Source of the DNA: Chitinophagales bacterium
GTDB lineage: Bacteria; Bacteroidota; Bacteroidia; Chitinophagales; UBA8649
DNA length: 64,000 bases
Direction of reading: 5' to 3'
Assembly (NCBI GenBank): GCA_020635995.1
Contig: JACJYS010000007.1
Location: 62,001-126,000 of the forward strand
Both the position numbers and the translations under genes were made by a program. Of this stretch, positions 33,056 through 42,374 are shown piece by piece. Position 1 is the stretch's first letter. Every line of letters begins with the position of its first letter. A model generated the notes under the pieces. It was not told where the DNA came from. It worked only from the letters and a program-made list of their open reading frames with translations, and ran no database searches.

Positions 33056-34918
33056 ATGAAATTTTTATATTCTCTAATTGCATTTTCTTTTGCCATTACA
33101 TGTATGCAGGCACAAACTTGTGCTGGCAGATATCAGAGTGATATTTTTACCAATGTAGATGTTACTACTTACGATTATGGCAGTGCCGTTAACATGGCAG
33201 GCAATACACAAGTGCTAAAACTTGATTTATATACACCTGTTGGCGATACAGCTACAGACAGACCTGTAGTTATTTTATGCTTTGGAGGGTCGTTTTATGC
33301 GGGAAGCAGAACATCTAGCGAATTGGTAACTATAGCAACAAGTTTAGCAAAAAAAGGCTATGTAGCAGCTTCTATAGACTATAGGTTGGCATCAAGTATG
33401 TTTGATTTAATAAGTGAAGAAACTATGGTAAAAGTAGTTTTTGGAGCTGTACAAGACGGCAAAGCGGCTATTAGATATTTTAGAAAAAACTTTGACGAAG
33501 GCAATTCTTTTGGCATAGATGCCGATCAAATATTTATAGGAGGTACATCTGCCGGAGGTATTCTGGCTATCAACTTAGCTTATGTAGATTCATTAGGTAA
33601 ATTACCTACAACATGGCAAGATTGGGCATGCGAAATAGGTGGAATGGAAGGTAATAGCGGAAATCCGGGGTATTGTTCTTATGTAAGTGGCGTATTTGGT
33701 TTTGCAGGAGCAGTGGGAGACACCTCATATATTAATGCTAATGATGTTCCGTTTTATGGTTGTCATGCTACGGGAGACCAAACCGTACAATACGGATATG
33801 GAGCACCACTTAATGGATTGGCACCGGTAAGTTTATATGGTAGTGGCAATATAGGAACCAGATTAAATAATTTGGGTGTTTATAATTGGTTAGATACATA
33901 CAACGGTTCAGAACATCCGCCTTTTGGCAATGGAGGATTAGCAACTACCAATAGCAATTTAACTTCGTTTTTATATAACATTTTAGATTGCAATCCCAGC
34001 AACATGAAAAAAGCATATCAACAAGGATGCTCATCTTTAACAAGTCCAACCTCCCTAAATGAGGTATTGCTTAATCTACCGTTAGATAATGACAGCAGTC
34101 AGAGTTATTCTGCCACAGAACTTGTTTGGAATACAATGGAATGCGATTATGCCTACTATGAAATAGAAATAGATACAAATGAATTTTTTACTCAGAATCC
34201 CAACATATATAGTAGTACATCTCAAAATTATAACTTATCTAACTTAGAGCCAAACACTACCTATTATTGGCACGTTAGAGGATCAAATGATAATGTTAAT
34301 TATGATAATTGGAGTGATACGTATAGCTTTAAGACCATTAGTGAACAAAATTTTTATTTGATTTCACCAAGTAATAATTCATTTGGATTGGATTATGATT
34401 CTCTTTATTTTGATTGGTCAGATGACTCTAGCAATGTTGATGGTTACGTAATTTATTTAGATACGGTTTCTGATTTTAGTAGTGCTTATGCTCAAATCAT
34501 TTCTAATGTAAATTCTTCAAATTATGTATTTGATTCTTTAGCATCCGGACAAGATTATTATTGGAAAGTTGTTTCTGTTCAGTCAGATACTTCGGGAGGA
34601 ACTGTAAATGTTAGTAGTTCAACATGGAAATTTAGAACAAAAGATTTAACAGGCATTGGTGTAATTAATTGCCCACTAGGCCTACCGGGTTGGAATATTT
34701 TCCCTAATCCTACAGAGAATGTATTAAATATAGAGTACGAAAACCATGTAATAGACCAATTATATATTTATAATGTAGTAGGAAATCAAGTTTTTGAAAC
34801 CAAAGGAATAGAAAATAGAGCTACAACAATAGATGTAAGTAATTTTTCAAAAGGTGTTTATTACATAAAAGCATTTACTGAAGGGCAGTGGGTGCAAGAT
34901 AAGTTTATAGTGAAGTAA
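33056..34918 (+). CDS. Secreted alpha/beta-hydrolase (carboxylesterase) with Fn3 domains and T9SS type A tail
   Basis: 620 residues. A signal peptide (ending TCMQAQ) is followed by a BD-FAE/lipase-like hydrolase at about 25-320: VVILCFGGSFYAGSRTS resembles the oxyanion HGG loop, with nucleophile Ser in GGTSAGGILA and a candidate His in GSEHPPFG. Two fibronectin-like domains (about 335-540) come next. The last 75 residues are a type A sorting domain (WNIFPNPTENVLNI ... GVYYIKAF). It is likely a surface or released esterase acting on polysaccharide esters or lipids; the substrate is unknown. Confidence 0.87.
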   Translation: MKFLYSLIAFSFAITCMQAQTCAGRYQSDIFTNVDVTTYDYGSAVNMAGNTQVLKLDLYTPVGDTATDRPVVILCFGGSFYAGSRTSSELVTIATSLAKKGYVAASIDYRLASSMFDLISEETMVKVVFGAVQDGKAAIRYFRKNFDEGNSFGIDADQIFIGGTSAGGILAINLAYVDSLGKLPTTWQDWACEIGGMEGNSGNPGYCSYVSGVFGFAGAVGDTSYINANDVPFYGCHATGDQTVQYGYGAPLNGLAPVSLYGSGNIGTRLNNLGVYNWLDTYNGSEHPPFGNGGLATTNSNLTSFLYNILDCNPSNMKKAYQQGCSSLTSPTSLNEVLLNLPLDNDSSQSYSATELVWNTMECDYAYYEIEIDTNEFFTQNPNIYSSTSQNYNLSNLEPNTTYYWHVRGSNDNVNYDNWSDTYSFKTISEQNFYLISPSNNSFGLDYDSLYFDWSDDSSNVDGYVIYLDTVSDFSSAYAQIISNVNSSNYVFDSLASGQDYYWKVVSVQSDTSGGTVNVSSSTWKFRTKDLTGIGVINCPLGLPGWNIFPNPTENVLNIEYENHVIDQLYIYNVVGNQVFETKGIENRATTIDVSNFSKGVYYIKAFTEGQWVQDKFIVK

Positions 34919-34925
34919 ATATTTT

Positions 34926-35143
34926 ATACCGATTAGGAATATATAATAGTCCAATCTCAGCTTCGCCTTATTGTACTAAATATATTATACACAATATAAA
35001 TTAACATATAGTATAATGCCGTTTTGATAGCCGTTTAGAACAAGCATTGGTCTATTACGGATATCCATGCGGTATTGCTCTATCGGTATTTACTATTGTA
35101 AAACACAAAATAGATTAGACTATTTTGTGTTAACAATTGGTAT
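34926..35143 (-). repeat. Dispersed MITE-like repeat, family 2, copy C
   Basis: 218 bases, inverted relative to copies A and B. The ends form an inverted repeat: TTATACCGATTAGG on the left and, read in reverse, CTTATACCAATTGTTAAC on the right. It contains CCAATCTCAGCTTCGCCTTATTGTACT and the hairpin ACAAAATAG-ATTAGA-CTATTTTGT. It occupies most of the 332-base gap between two T9SS cargo genes; I see no gene in it. Confidence 0.75.
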
Positions 35144-35225
35144 AAGATTATACTAACAGAGTTAATTTATAAAGCTTTTAATGAAAAAAATATTTGTTTT
35201 TTTTATAAAAAGTAAATTTAATTTG

Positions 35226-35233
35226 TAGTTTTG
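35226..35233 (+). promoter_or_regulatory. -7 promoter element
   Basis: TAGTTTTG matches TAnnTTTG and lies 17 bases before the ATG at 35251. A TTTG-like -33 box is not clear. Confidence 0.45.
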
Positions 35234-35250
35234 CATAAAATAATAAGATC

Positions 35251-36159
35251 ATGAATAAAAAATTACTTTTACTATTGTTTATCTTGTACATAATAGGACT
35301 ATCGGAAGCTCAAAATTTAGTTCCAAATCATAGTTTTGAAACTCAGTCTGGTTGTCCGTCAGTAAGTGAGATTACTGTTGCAGAATACTGGAATTCTCCT
35401 ACTTCAGGAACGCCTGATTTGTTTAACTCTAATTGTCCATCTCAAAACTCTTCTGCACTGACAGGAATAGGAAGTGCTGGATTTTATGCTTATTCTAAGT
35501 TTCCTAACAACAGGGAGTATATACAGGTTAGATTGAATGAATCTTTAATACAAGGTCATACATATTGTGTAGAATTTAATGTTAAAAGAACAAATTTCTT
35601 ATACGGAATTGGGGGGATAGGTGCATATTTTGATACAGATTCCACATTTATAACACAGACATCAGTTTTAAATTTAGTGCCACAAGTTGAAAACCCTCTA
35701 TCAAATATATTAGGTGGAACAGTGTGGATTTCTATCTCAGATTCTTTTTTAGCACAAGGAGGAGAGGAGTATATGATCATTGGAAATTTTCAAAATGATG
35801 TTAATACTCAATTAAGCATTGAAAATGCGAATAGTACGGATTCAATTGCATATTATAAAATAGATGATATATCAGTGGTGGATTGTACTTCTCAGGATAC
35901 TACAAGCATTAGGGAGCTTGCTGAAGTAGCTAAAATGTATCCTAATCCATCGTCAAGTCAAATACATATTGATTTTAAAAATTCAAATTCATCTTTTGAT
36001 GTTAAGCTATATAGTGTGATAGGCGTTGAAGTTACTAATTATACGAATGTACGTGATTATATCAATATTGATGTTGCTGAGTTTCAAAATGGATATTATA
36101 GTCTTCAATTAATTGAAGGCACTAAAACATATCAATCAACTTTAATTATTAAACACTAA
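35251..36159 (+). CDS. Secreted protein of unknown function with T9SS type A sorting domain
   Basis: 302 residues. The signal peptide (MNKKLLLLLFILYIIGLSEA) is followed by a jelly-roll-like domain typical of Bacteroidota surface proteins: LVPNHSFETQSGCPS, then AEYWNSPTSGTPDLFN. This start pattern is common in proteins found near OmpA-like or adhesin genes. The last 75 residues form a type A sorting domain (VAKMYPNPSSSQIHIDF ... NGYYSLQLIEG). No enzymatic motif is visible. The downstream lipoprotein gene begins ten bases later and may be co-expressed. Confidence 0.8.
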   Translation: MNKKLLLLLFILYIIGLSEAQNLVPNHSFETQSGCPSVSEITVAEYWNSPTSGTPDLFNSNCPSQNSSALTGIGSAGFYAYSKFPNNREYIQVRLNESLIQGHTYCVEFNVKRTNFLYGIGGIGAYFDTDSTFITQTSVLNLVPQVENPLSNILGGTVWISISDSFLAQGGEEYMIIGNFQNDVNTQLSIENANSTDSIAYYKIDDISVVDCTSQDTTSIRELAEVAKMYPNPSSSQIHIDFKNSNSSFDVKLYSVIGVEVTNYTNVRDYINIDVAEFQNGYYSLQLIEGTKTYQSTLIIKH

Positions 36160-36169
36160 AAATTATATA

Positions 36170-36856
36170 ATGAAAAACAGAATTATTTACATACTAACTA
36201 TAATATTAGCTATCGGATTGTTATCTTGCGGAAACAATAATAATAGTACACCAAATCAATCAACAGGTGATTATTACCCAACAGCTATAAATAATACATG
36301 GTACTATTATAATGGGGATACAACCGTTAATAAATTTATATCCTTAGATGTTTTTAATGGTAAAAATTATTATAAGCAAAATACCTATTATGGTACTACT
36401 CAGCAGGGTTCAAATATTGCAGCTAAAATTTGGATAAACAAAGATAATGGCGATTATGTAGGTAGAATGGACTTTTCTGGAGATAACGAATATTATATGA
36501 TGGAAGTAGATGAGCCAGTTGAAACAATTTTTTTGAAAGACTATTTAAATGCTGGAGATTCTTGGACAGAAAATATAAATTATACACTTTCTTATACTCC
36601 TATGCAAAGTTATTTACCGCCATACCCAGATGTAACAGTAAATATGGAATACAAATATACAATTGTAGAAAAGGGAGCAAGCTATACTATTGCTGGACAA
36701 TCGTATAATGATGTTATACAAATAAAACTTGATGCTAAAGATTATAGCACTTCCTATATTGCTACTACGTATGCATTTTATGCTAAAGATGTAGGAATTA
36801 TTAGAACAATTGATGATAATGGTACAGGAAATTTATTTAATTATCAGTTGTATTAA
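36170..36856 (+). CDS. Lipoprotein of unknown function
   Basis: 228 residues. The signal peptide has lipobox GLLSC, then a low-complexity asparagine linker (NNNNSTPNQS). The mature part is beta-rich, starting DYYPTAINNTWYYYNGD, a start pattern seen in many Bacteroidota surface lipoproteins without known activity. It follows a T9SS cargo gene by ten bases and ends before a strong terminator. Confidence 0.72.
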   Translation: MKNRIIYILTIILAIGLLSCGNNNNSTPNQSTGDYYPTAINNTWYYYNGDTTVNKFISLDVFNGKNYYKQNTYYGTTQQGSNIAAKIWINKDNGDYVGRMDFSGDNEYYMMEVDEPVETIFLKDYLNAGDSWTENINYTLSYTPMQSYLPPYPDVTVNMEYKYTIVEKGASYTIAGQSYNDVIQIKLDAKDYSTSYIATTYAFYAKDVGIIRTIDDNGTGNLFNYQLY

Positions 36857-36897
36857 GAATTTATTTCAAAAAATACCCAAATTCATGTAATACTATT

Positions 36898-36933
36898 AAA
36901 AACTCCAATAGGATATGTCCTATTGGAGTTTTT
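36898..36933 (+). terminator. Intrinsic terminator
   Basis: A long hairpin, AACTCCAATAGGA-TATG-TCCTATTGGAGTT, is followed by T residues. It lies 40 bases after the lipoprotein gene and would end its transcript. Confidence 0.85.
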
Positions 36934-36938
36934 AATGT

Positions 36939-36993
36939 TATACTGTTAATAGCCTAATATTGGCTTCTGCTTATTGTACTAATGTATTATTTT
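36939..36993 (-). repeat. Dispersed MITE-like repeat, family 2, end fragment E
   Basis: ATACTGTTAATAGCCTAAT followed by GGCTTCTGCTTATTGTACTAA matches the left half of the copy at 34926 with several changes. The hairpin half is missing. It lies just after a terminator, downstream of the minus-strand sucB gene. Confidence 0.45.
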
Positions 36994-37012
36994 AAGCTTT
37001 ATATTTTGTTTA

Positions 37013-38311
37013 CTACATTCCTAAAAGCACATCTATAGGATCTTCGCCTAAAAGCATTTTTTCTGGATTTTCTAAGTAGTCTTTTACTTGCACTAAGAAA
37101 CTTACCGACTCTTTTCCGTCTATTATACGGTGGTCGTAGCTTAGGGCTAAGTACATCATGTTTTTAACTACTACTTTCCCGTTTTCTACCATTGGGCGTT
37201 CTTCTATTTTGTGCATACCCAAAATGGCACTTTGTGGTGGGTTAATTATAGGTGTAGAAAGCAATGAACCAAAAATACCGCCATTAGTAATGGTAAATGT
37301 ACCTCCAGTCATTTCTTCCATAGTTAGCTCTCCGTCTCTGCCTCTCACGGCTAAGCGTTTTACTTCTTTTTCTATACCGTCCATGCTTAAAGATTCGGCA
37401 TTTCTAATTACAGGTACTACTAAACCTTTAGGTGTAGAAACAGCAATAGAAACATCTACAAAATCATGATAAACTATATTGCCACCGTCTAAATCTAAAC
37501 GGGCATTTACAGCCGGGAATTTTTGTAAAGCTAAAGCACAAGCTTTTGTGAAAAATGACATAAAACCAATGCCTACACCGTATTTTTTATAGAAAGTATC
37601 TCTATATTTTGCTCTTATGGCTAAAATAGGATCCATATCTACTTCGTTAAAAGTAGTAAGCATAGCGGTTGAATTTTTAGCATATACTAATCTTTCCGAT
37701 ATAGTTCTACGCAAACGGCTAAGTCTTTCTGCTCTTTCTTCTCTTGAAAATGCTTTGCCACTATCTAACATTGCCACAGCACCTTGTTGTATAGTTGCTG
37801 TTCCGTTTTCTATAGCTTTTATTACATCTTCTTTAGTTACTCTGCCACCTGTACCTGTACCTACTATAAAAGCAGGGTTAACTTCATGCTCAGCTGCTAT
37901 TTTGGCAGCAGCAGGAGATGGGAAACCTTTAGCATAAGTAGTAGATGTGTTAGAGCTTTCTTCTTTTTTTGGAACTTCTTTAGTTTCCTTTTTAGCTTCT
38001 TCTTTTGCAGGCTCTTTTTTATCTTCTACTTTAGTTTCTTCTTTTTTAGTACTTCCGGCAGGAGCTTCTGCACTAGTGTCTATTCTACATATTAAAGCAC
38101 CTATTGCTAAATCTTCGCCTTCAGCGGCTACAAATTCTATTTTCCCACTTTGCTCGGCATATAATTCTTGCGAAGCTTTGTCTGTTTCCATTTCTACAAT
38201 GGCTTGATCCATTTCTACATAATCTCCATCTTCTACCAGCCATTGTGCTAAGGTTACTTCTGTAATAGATTCTGCCAAATTTGGCACTTTCATTTCTATA
38301 ATCTTTGACAT
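37013..38311 (-). CDS. sucB: 2-oxoglutarate dehydrogenase E2 (dihydrolipoamide succinyltransferase)
   Basis: The core of the 2-oxoglutarate dehydrogenase complex of the TCA cycle. 432 residues: a lipoyl domain (1-78, with the lipoylated Lys in EMETDKASQEL), a flexible K/E-rich linker, a peripheral subunit-binding domain (about 130-165: SPAAAKIAAEHEVNP) and a C-terminal acyltransferase domain with the catalytic LSYDHRIIDGKE. A single lipoyl domain and pairing with sucA, three bases upstream, identify it as the OGDH rather than the PDH E2. Confidence 0.95.
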   Translation of the reverse strand: MSKIIEMKVPNLAESITEVTLAQWLVEDGDYVEMDQAIVEMETDKASQELYAEQSGKIEFVAAEGEDLAIGALICRIDTSAEAPAGSTKKEETKVEDKKEPAKEEAKKETKEVPKKEESSNTSTTYAKGFPSPAAAKIAAEHEVNPAFIVGTGTGGRVTKEDVIKAIENGTATIQQGAVAMLDSGKAFSREERAERLSRLRRTISERLVYAKNSTAMLTTFNEVDMDPILAIRAKYRDTFYKKYGVGIGFMSFFTKACALALQKFPAVNARLDLDGGNIVYHDFVDVSIAVSTPKGLVVPVIRNAESLSMDGIEKEVKRLAVRGRDGELTMEEMTGGTFTITNGGIFGSLLSTPIINPPQSAILGMHKIEERPMVENGKVVVKNMMYLALSYDHRIIDGKESVSFLVQVKDYLENPEKMLLGEDPIDVLLGM

Positions 38312-38313
38312 AA

Positions 38314-41055
38314 TTATTTTTGTTTTCCGTTAAAAGCTCTATTTAATAAATCTTCTTGTTCTTGTTTATGTTGTTTTTTATATCCCGTAGCTGGCGATGC
38401 ACTGCATTTTCGTGCTACACATTCCATTGGATATTTTTTGTAGTATCGGCTTAGCAAATAACTCCATGCTCCCATATTTTCGGGTTCTTCTTGTACCCAA
38501 ACTACTTCGGCTTTTTTGTATTTATCTAAAATTCTTTCTAAATACATTTCATTAATAGGGTATAGCTGTTCTAATCTTACTATAGCCACATCATCTCTGT
38601 TTTCGTTTTCTTTCTTTTCTAATAAATCAAAAGAAACTTTGCCCGAGCATAACAATAAGCGTTTTACTTTGCTTACGTTTTTATCAGTAACATGTGGGTC
38701 GTCTAAAATTTCTTTAAAAGTACCTTTAAACAAATCATCAATAGGAGATGCTGTTCGTGGATGACGCAATAATGATTTTGGCGACATATTGATTAATGGT
38801 TTCCTAAAATCCCATTTTTGTTGTCTTCTTATAGCGTGAAATAAGTTAGCGGAATCGGTAATATTAGTAATAACTACATTGTTTTCTGCTGCCATTTGCA
38901 AAAATCTCTCTAATCTGGCACTTGAGTGCTCTGGTCCTTGACCTTCGTAGCCGTGAGGGAGTAGCATAACTAAACCGCTATATCTGTTCCATTTGCTTTC
39001 TCCTGCTATAATAAATTGGTCTATCATAGCTTGTGCTGTGTTAGAAAAATCGCCAAATTGTGCTTCCCAAATAACTAATGAGTTAGGGCTGGCAAGTGAA
39101 TAACCATATTCAAAACCTAAAACGGCATATTCAGAAAGATGAGAATTGTAAATAAAAAACCTACCTTGCTTATCTTGTATTTCTGAAAGTCTGTTATATT
39201 CTTCGCCTGTTTTTTCATCAGAAATAACAGCATGGCGGTGCGAAAATGTACCTCTTTTAACATCTTGACCGCTCATTCTTACATCATTGCCTTCCATTAG
39301 TATAGAACCATAAGCCATTAATTCAGCAGCTGCCCAATCTACAGAGTTGTTTTCTTGCATTACTTCTCTTCTGTTTTCAAGGTATTTCTGCACTTTTCTA
39401 AGTGGATGAAAACCTTTTGGATAAGAAATTAATGCTTTTATAATTTTTGTAGCATTAGCTTTAGTAATACTTGTTTTTGGCGAAGACTGAAAATCTTTAT
39501 AAGTAGAAGCACGCAGTTTTTGCCATGCCAATTCCGGAGCTTGTGGTTTGTATTCTGCTTTTTTCTCTTTTACTCTGTCTAATCTGCTTTGTAGTTCGTC
39601 CCAAAATTCTTGGTCAAGCTGTTTAGCTAATTCTTTGCTTACATCTTTATGATTTGATAATTTTTCAAAATAAATATCTCTCGGATTTTTATGTTTGTTT
39701 ATTAAATCGTAGAGTAGTGGCTGCGTATATTTAGGATCATCGGCTTCGTTATGTCCGTGTTTTCTGTAGCAAACCATATCTACAAATATATCTTTGTTAA
39801 ATTTTTGGCGATATTCTGCTGCCATTTCTGCTACATATATAACCGCTTCTATATCATCTCCATTTACTTGCAGTATTGGAGCATTTACCGTTTTGGCTAT
39901 ACTACTACAATAATCGGAAGAACGGGCATCGTCAAAATCTGTAGTGAAACCTATTTGATTATTAATAACAAAATGTATGCTTCCTCCGGTATAATATCCT
40001 TTAAGTAGGCTCATTTGCAAGGTTTCGTACACAATGCCTTGCCCAGCCACAGCTGCATCGCCATGTATAAGTAAAGGTAATATTCTGTCGTATTCAGAGT
40101 TGTAAATGTCATCTGCTTTGGCTCTTGAAAAACCTTCTACCACGGGGTCAACGGCTTCTAAGTGCGAAGGATTTGGCATTAATTCTAAATGTATTTCTTT
40201 ATTATCGGGCGTTTTATGAGTAGAGCGGAAACCTAAGTGATACTTTACATCTCCATCGCCCATTGTTTTTTGAGGTTCATTGCCTTCAAATTCGTCAAAA
40301 ATCTCATCATAAGTTTTGCCCAATATATTAGTCAGTACATTTAAACGTCCACGGTGTGCCATGCCTATAACTACTTCTTCTACAGGCGTATCGGTAGTAG
40401 CTGCTTTGTTAATTATAGCTATTAGGGCTGGGATTGTAGTTTCTCCACCTTCTAAAGAAAATCTTTTTTCGCCAATAAATTTTTTACCTAAAAACTCTTC
40501 AAAAACTACAGCTTTGTTTAAGTTTCTAAATATATCTATCTTCTTATCTAAAGGAAAATCATAGCTTAAATAATCTTTTTCTATTTTTTGCCTAAGCCAT
40601 TTTATTTCTTCTGTTTCTCTAACATAATTGTACTGAAAACCTATGGTTCGGCAGTATATTTTTTGCAATTGTTCTATAATTTTTTCAAGCGTAGCTTTGC
40701 CTATGCCTATAAGTTCTCCAGCTAAAAATTCTTTTTTTAAGTCTTTGTCTGTTAGTCCAAAATTGCTTAAATCTAAATTGGCATGTCTGTCTTTTCTTTT
40801 TCTAATAGGATTGGTGTTTGCCACCAAATGTCCATTGTTTCTGTATGCTTCTATAAGCTGAAAAACTTTTATTTCATCAGAAGAAATAGAACCACTGCTT
40901 AAATTATCGGCACTATAATTTTGTGTTGCAAATTCAAAACCTTCAAAGAATTTTCTAAACTCGGGATCTATTGAATTTTTATCCTTTAAATAGTCGTTAT
41001 ACAAGTTTTCAATGTAATCAGGGTGGGCATTACTTAAATAAGAAAAATCACTCAT
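38314..41055 (-). CDS. sucA: 2-oxoglutarate dehydrogenase E1
   Basis: A thiamine-diphosphate decarboxylase that feeds succinyl groups to SucB. I start at the ATG at 41055 (MSDFSYLSNAHPDYIENLY), giving 913 residues, the normal size for the family; a TTG 30 bases upstream is less likely. Motifs include VVIGMAHRGRLNVL, MPNPSHLEAVDPVVEG, the ThDP-binding HGDAAVAGQGIVYETL and YRKHGHNEADDP, and LPHGYEGQGPEHSSAR. It forms a two-gene operon with sucB. A TATTTTTG at 41074-41067 is a possible -7 element. Confidence 0.96.
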   Translation of the reverse strand: MSDFSYLSNAHPDYIENLYNDYLKDKNSIDPEFRKFFEGFEFATQNYSADNLSSGSISSDEIKVFQLIEAYRNNGHLVANTNPIRKRKDRHANLDLSNFGLTDKDLKKEFLAGELIGIGKATLEKIIEQLQKIYCRTIGFQYNYVRETEEIKWLRQKIEKDYLSYDFPLDKKIDIFRNLNKAVVFEEFLGKKFIGEKRFSLEGGETTIPALIAIINKAATTDTPVEEVVIGMAHRGRLNVLTNILGKTYDEIFDEFEGNEPQKTMGDGDVKYHLGFRSTHKTPDNKEIHLELMPNPSHLEAVDPVVEGFSRAKADDIYNSEYDRILPLLIHGDAAVAGQGIVYETLQMSLLKGYYTGGSIHFVINNQIGFTTDFDDARSSDYCSSIAKTVNAPILQVNGDDIEAVIYVAEMAAEYRQKFNKDIFVDMVCYRKHGHNEADDPKYTQPLLYDLINKHKNPRDIYFEKLSNHKDVSKELAKQLDQEFWDELQSRLDRVKEKKAEYKPQAPELAWQKLRASTYKDFQSSPKTSITKANATKIIKALISYPKGFHPLRKVQKYLENRREVMQENNSVDWAAAELMAYGSILMEGNDVRMSGQDVKRGTFSHRHAVISDEKTGEEYNRLSEIQDKQGRFFIYNSHLSEYAVLGFEYGYSLASPNSLVIWEAQFGDFSNTAQAMIDQFIIAGESKWNRYSGLVMLLPHGYEGQGPEHSSARLERFLQMAAENNVVITNITDSANLFHAIRRQQKWDFRKPLINMSPKSLLRHPRTASPIDDLFKGTFKEILDDPHVTDKNVSKVKRLLLCSGKVSFDLLEKKENENRDDVAIVRLEQLYPINEMYLERILDKYKKAEVVWVQEEPENMGAWSYLLSRYYKKYPMECVARKCSASPATGYKKQHKQEQEDLLNRAFNGKQK

Positions 41056-41190
41056 AAATTGTGTTTCAAAAATATTAGGTTGCAAATATCATATTTTTTT
41101 GTGGCAATAGGGAATATAAAACAATGAATATTAACATTCGGTTCGTTAATAATAGTAAAGTGTAAGGATAATAAAATATTAGATAAAAAT

Positions 41191-41222
41191 TTTGGAAATA
41201 AAATGAAATAGACTTACATTTG
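41191..41222 (+). promoter_or_regulatory. Promoter of rpsT
   Basis: TTTG at 41191-41194, a 20-base spacer, then TACATTTG at 41215-41222: both boxes match the Bacteroidota consensus well. The rpsT start is 28 bases downstream. This is among the clearest promoters in the window, as expected for a ribosomal protein gene. Confidence 0.75.
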
Positions 41223-41250
41223 CACTCCGTTAATAAAAGGAATAATATAA

Positions 41251-41502
41251 ATGGCAAATATTAAATCAGCAAAAAAGAGAATTAGAAAGTCTGCTAAGCA
41301 AAGATTAGAAAACAGATACTACGGCAAAACTATGCGTAATGCTGTACGTAAAATTAGAGCTACGAAAGAGAAAGGCGAAGCAGAAAAAGAACTTCCTAAT
41401 GTAATTTCTATTATAGATAAAGTTGCTAAAAGAAATCAAATACATAAAAATAAAGCAGCTAACTTAAAATCTAAGTTAACTAAGTACGTAAACGCTTTAT
41501 AG
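41251..41502 (+). CDS. rpsT: 30S ribosomal protein S20
   Basis: 83 residues, very basic and helical. It starts MANIKSAKKRIRKSAKQRLENRYY and ends KNKAANLKSKLTKYVNAL, the typical S20 pattern. It binds 16S rRNA early in small-subunit assembly. The gene is monocistronic with a strong promoter and a strong terminator. Confidence 0.97.
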   Translation: MANIKSAKKRIRKSAKQRLENRYYGKTMRNAVRKIRATKEKGEAEKELPNVISIIDKVAKRNQIHKNKAANLKSKLTKYVNAL

Positions 41503-41526
41503 TAATACACAATACGGATATTATTA

Positions 41527-41563
41527 AATAGGGTTCTGAAATTTTTCAGAACCCTATTTTTGT
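41527..41563. terminator. Bidirectional intrinsic terminator
   Basis: The hairpin AATAGGGTTCTGA...TCAGAACCCTATT has a 13-bp stem and is followed by a T run (and preceded by A residues). It closes rpsT on the plus strand and may also serve the convergent SDR operon. Confidence 0.85.
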
Positions 41564-41571
41564 TATATCTT

Positions 41572-42369
41572 TTAACTATCTACACCTTTAAGTTTTCTCT
41601 TTGCTAAACCTGCCGATATACTTGGAAAATGCTTGTTTACTATGTAAAAAAAGCGTTCTAAAAACGATGATGGAATAAATAAAAACTGTTTTTTAGCAGT
41701 ATATGCTTTGTAAATTTTATTGGCAACAATATCTGGACTTAATCCTTCTTCTATAGTATTATCGGTTGTTCCTTTTTGACTGCCATCGGCTACAAGTGCA
41801 TTTTTGCCTACGTTGGTTTTTACCGCTCCCGGTCGTATCATGGTTATATCAATATTCTTATTTGATAATTCTACTCTTAAAGCCGCAAAATAGCCTTCTA
41901 CGGCATATTTGCTGGCACAGTAAGCGGTTCTATACGGCAAGCCTGCCACTCCGGCTATGCTGGTTACATTTATATAATGACCCAATTTTTTGTCAATAAA
42001 ATGGGGGAGTAGTGCTTGGCTTAGTTTTATAGTACCTATCTGATTAACATTAAAAATCTTTTCATAAACTTCAAAAGAAGAGTTTTGAGCTAAGCTACGC
42101 TGAGAAATTCCTCCGTTATTAATCAATACATCAATTTTGCCAAATAAATTAATGGCTTCCTTAACCGTTGTTTCAATTTGATTATGATTTCCTAAATCAA
42201 AAGCAAGCAATTTAATGTTGTCGGTATTTTTGCAGTTGGATTTTACTTTTTCTAAGTCGGCTATTTTTCGCGAACTTAAAATAACTTGGTAGCCTTCTTT
42301 ACTAAATTTATATACCAACTGTTCGCCAATGCCGGACGAAGCTCCTGTTATCCAAACAACCTTGCTCAT
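41572..42369 (-). CDS. Short-chain dehydrogenase/reductase
   Basis: 265 residues of the classical SDR fold. The NADP-binding motif is TGASSGIG at 6-13, followed by NNGGISQRSLA, the catalytic Ser in INVTSIAGVAGLP and YxxxK as YCASKYAVEGYF. The C-terminal part is hydrophobic (FIPSSFLERFFYIVNKHFP), as in membrane-associated SDRs of lipid metabolism (DHRS7-like). The substrate is unknown. It is the last gene in the trpS-dNK-SDR operon. Confidence 0.88.
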   Translation of the reverse strand: MSKVVWITGASSGIGEQLVYKFSKEGYQVILSSRKIADLEKVKSNCKNTDNIKLLAFDLGNHNQIETTVKEAINLFGKIDVLINNGGISQRSLAQNSSFEVYEKIFNVNQIGTIKLSQALLPHFIDKKLGHYINVTSIAGVAGLPYRTAYCASKYAVEGYFAALRVELSNKNIDITMIRPGAVKTNVGKNALVADGSQKGTTDNTIEEGLSPDIVANKIYKAYTAKKQFLFIPSSFLERFFYIVNKHFPSISAGLAKRKLKGVDS

Positions 42370-42374
42370 TTTAC

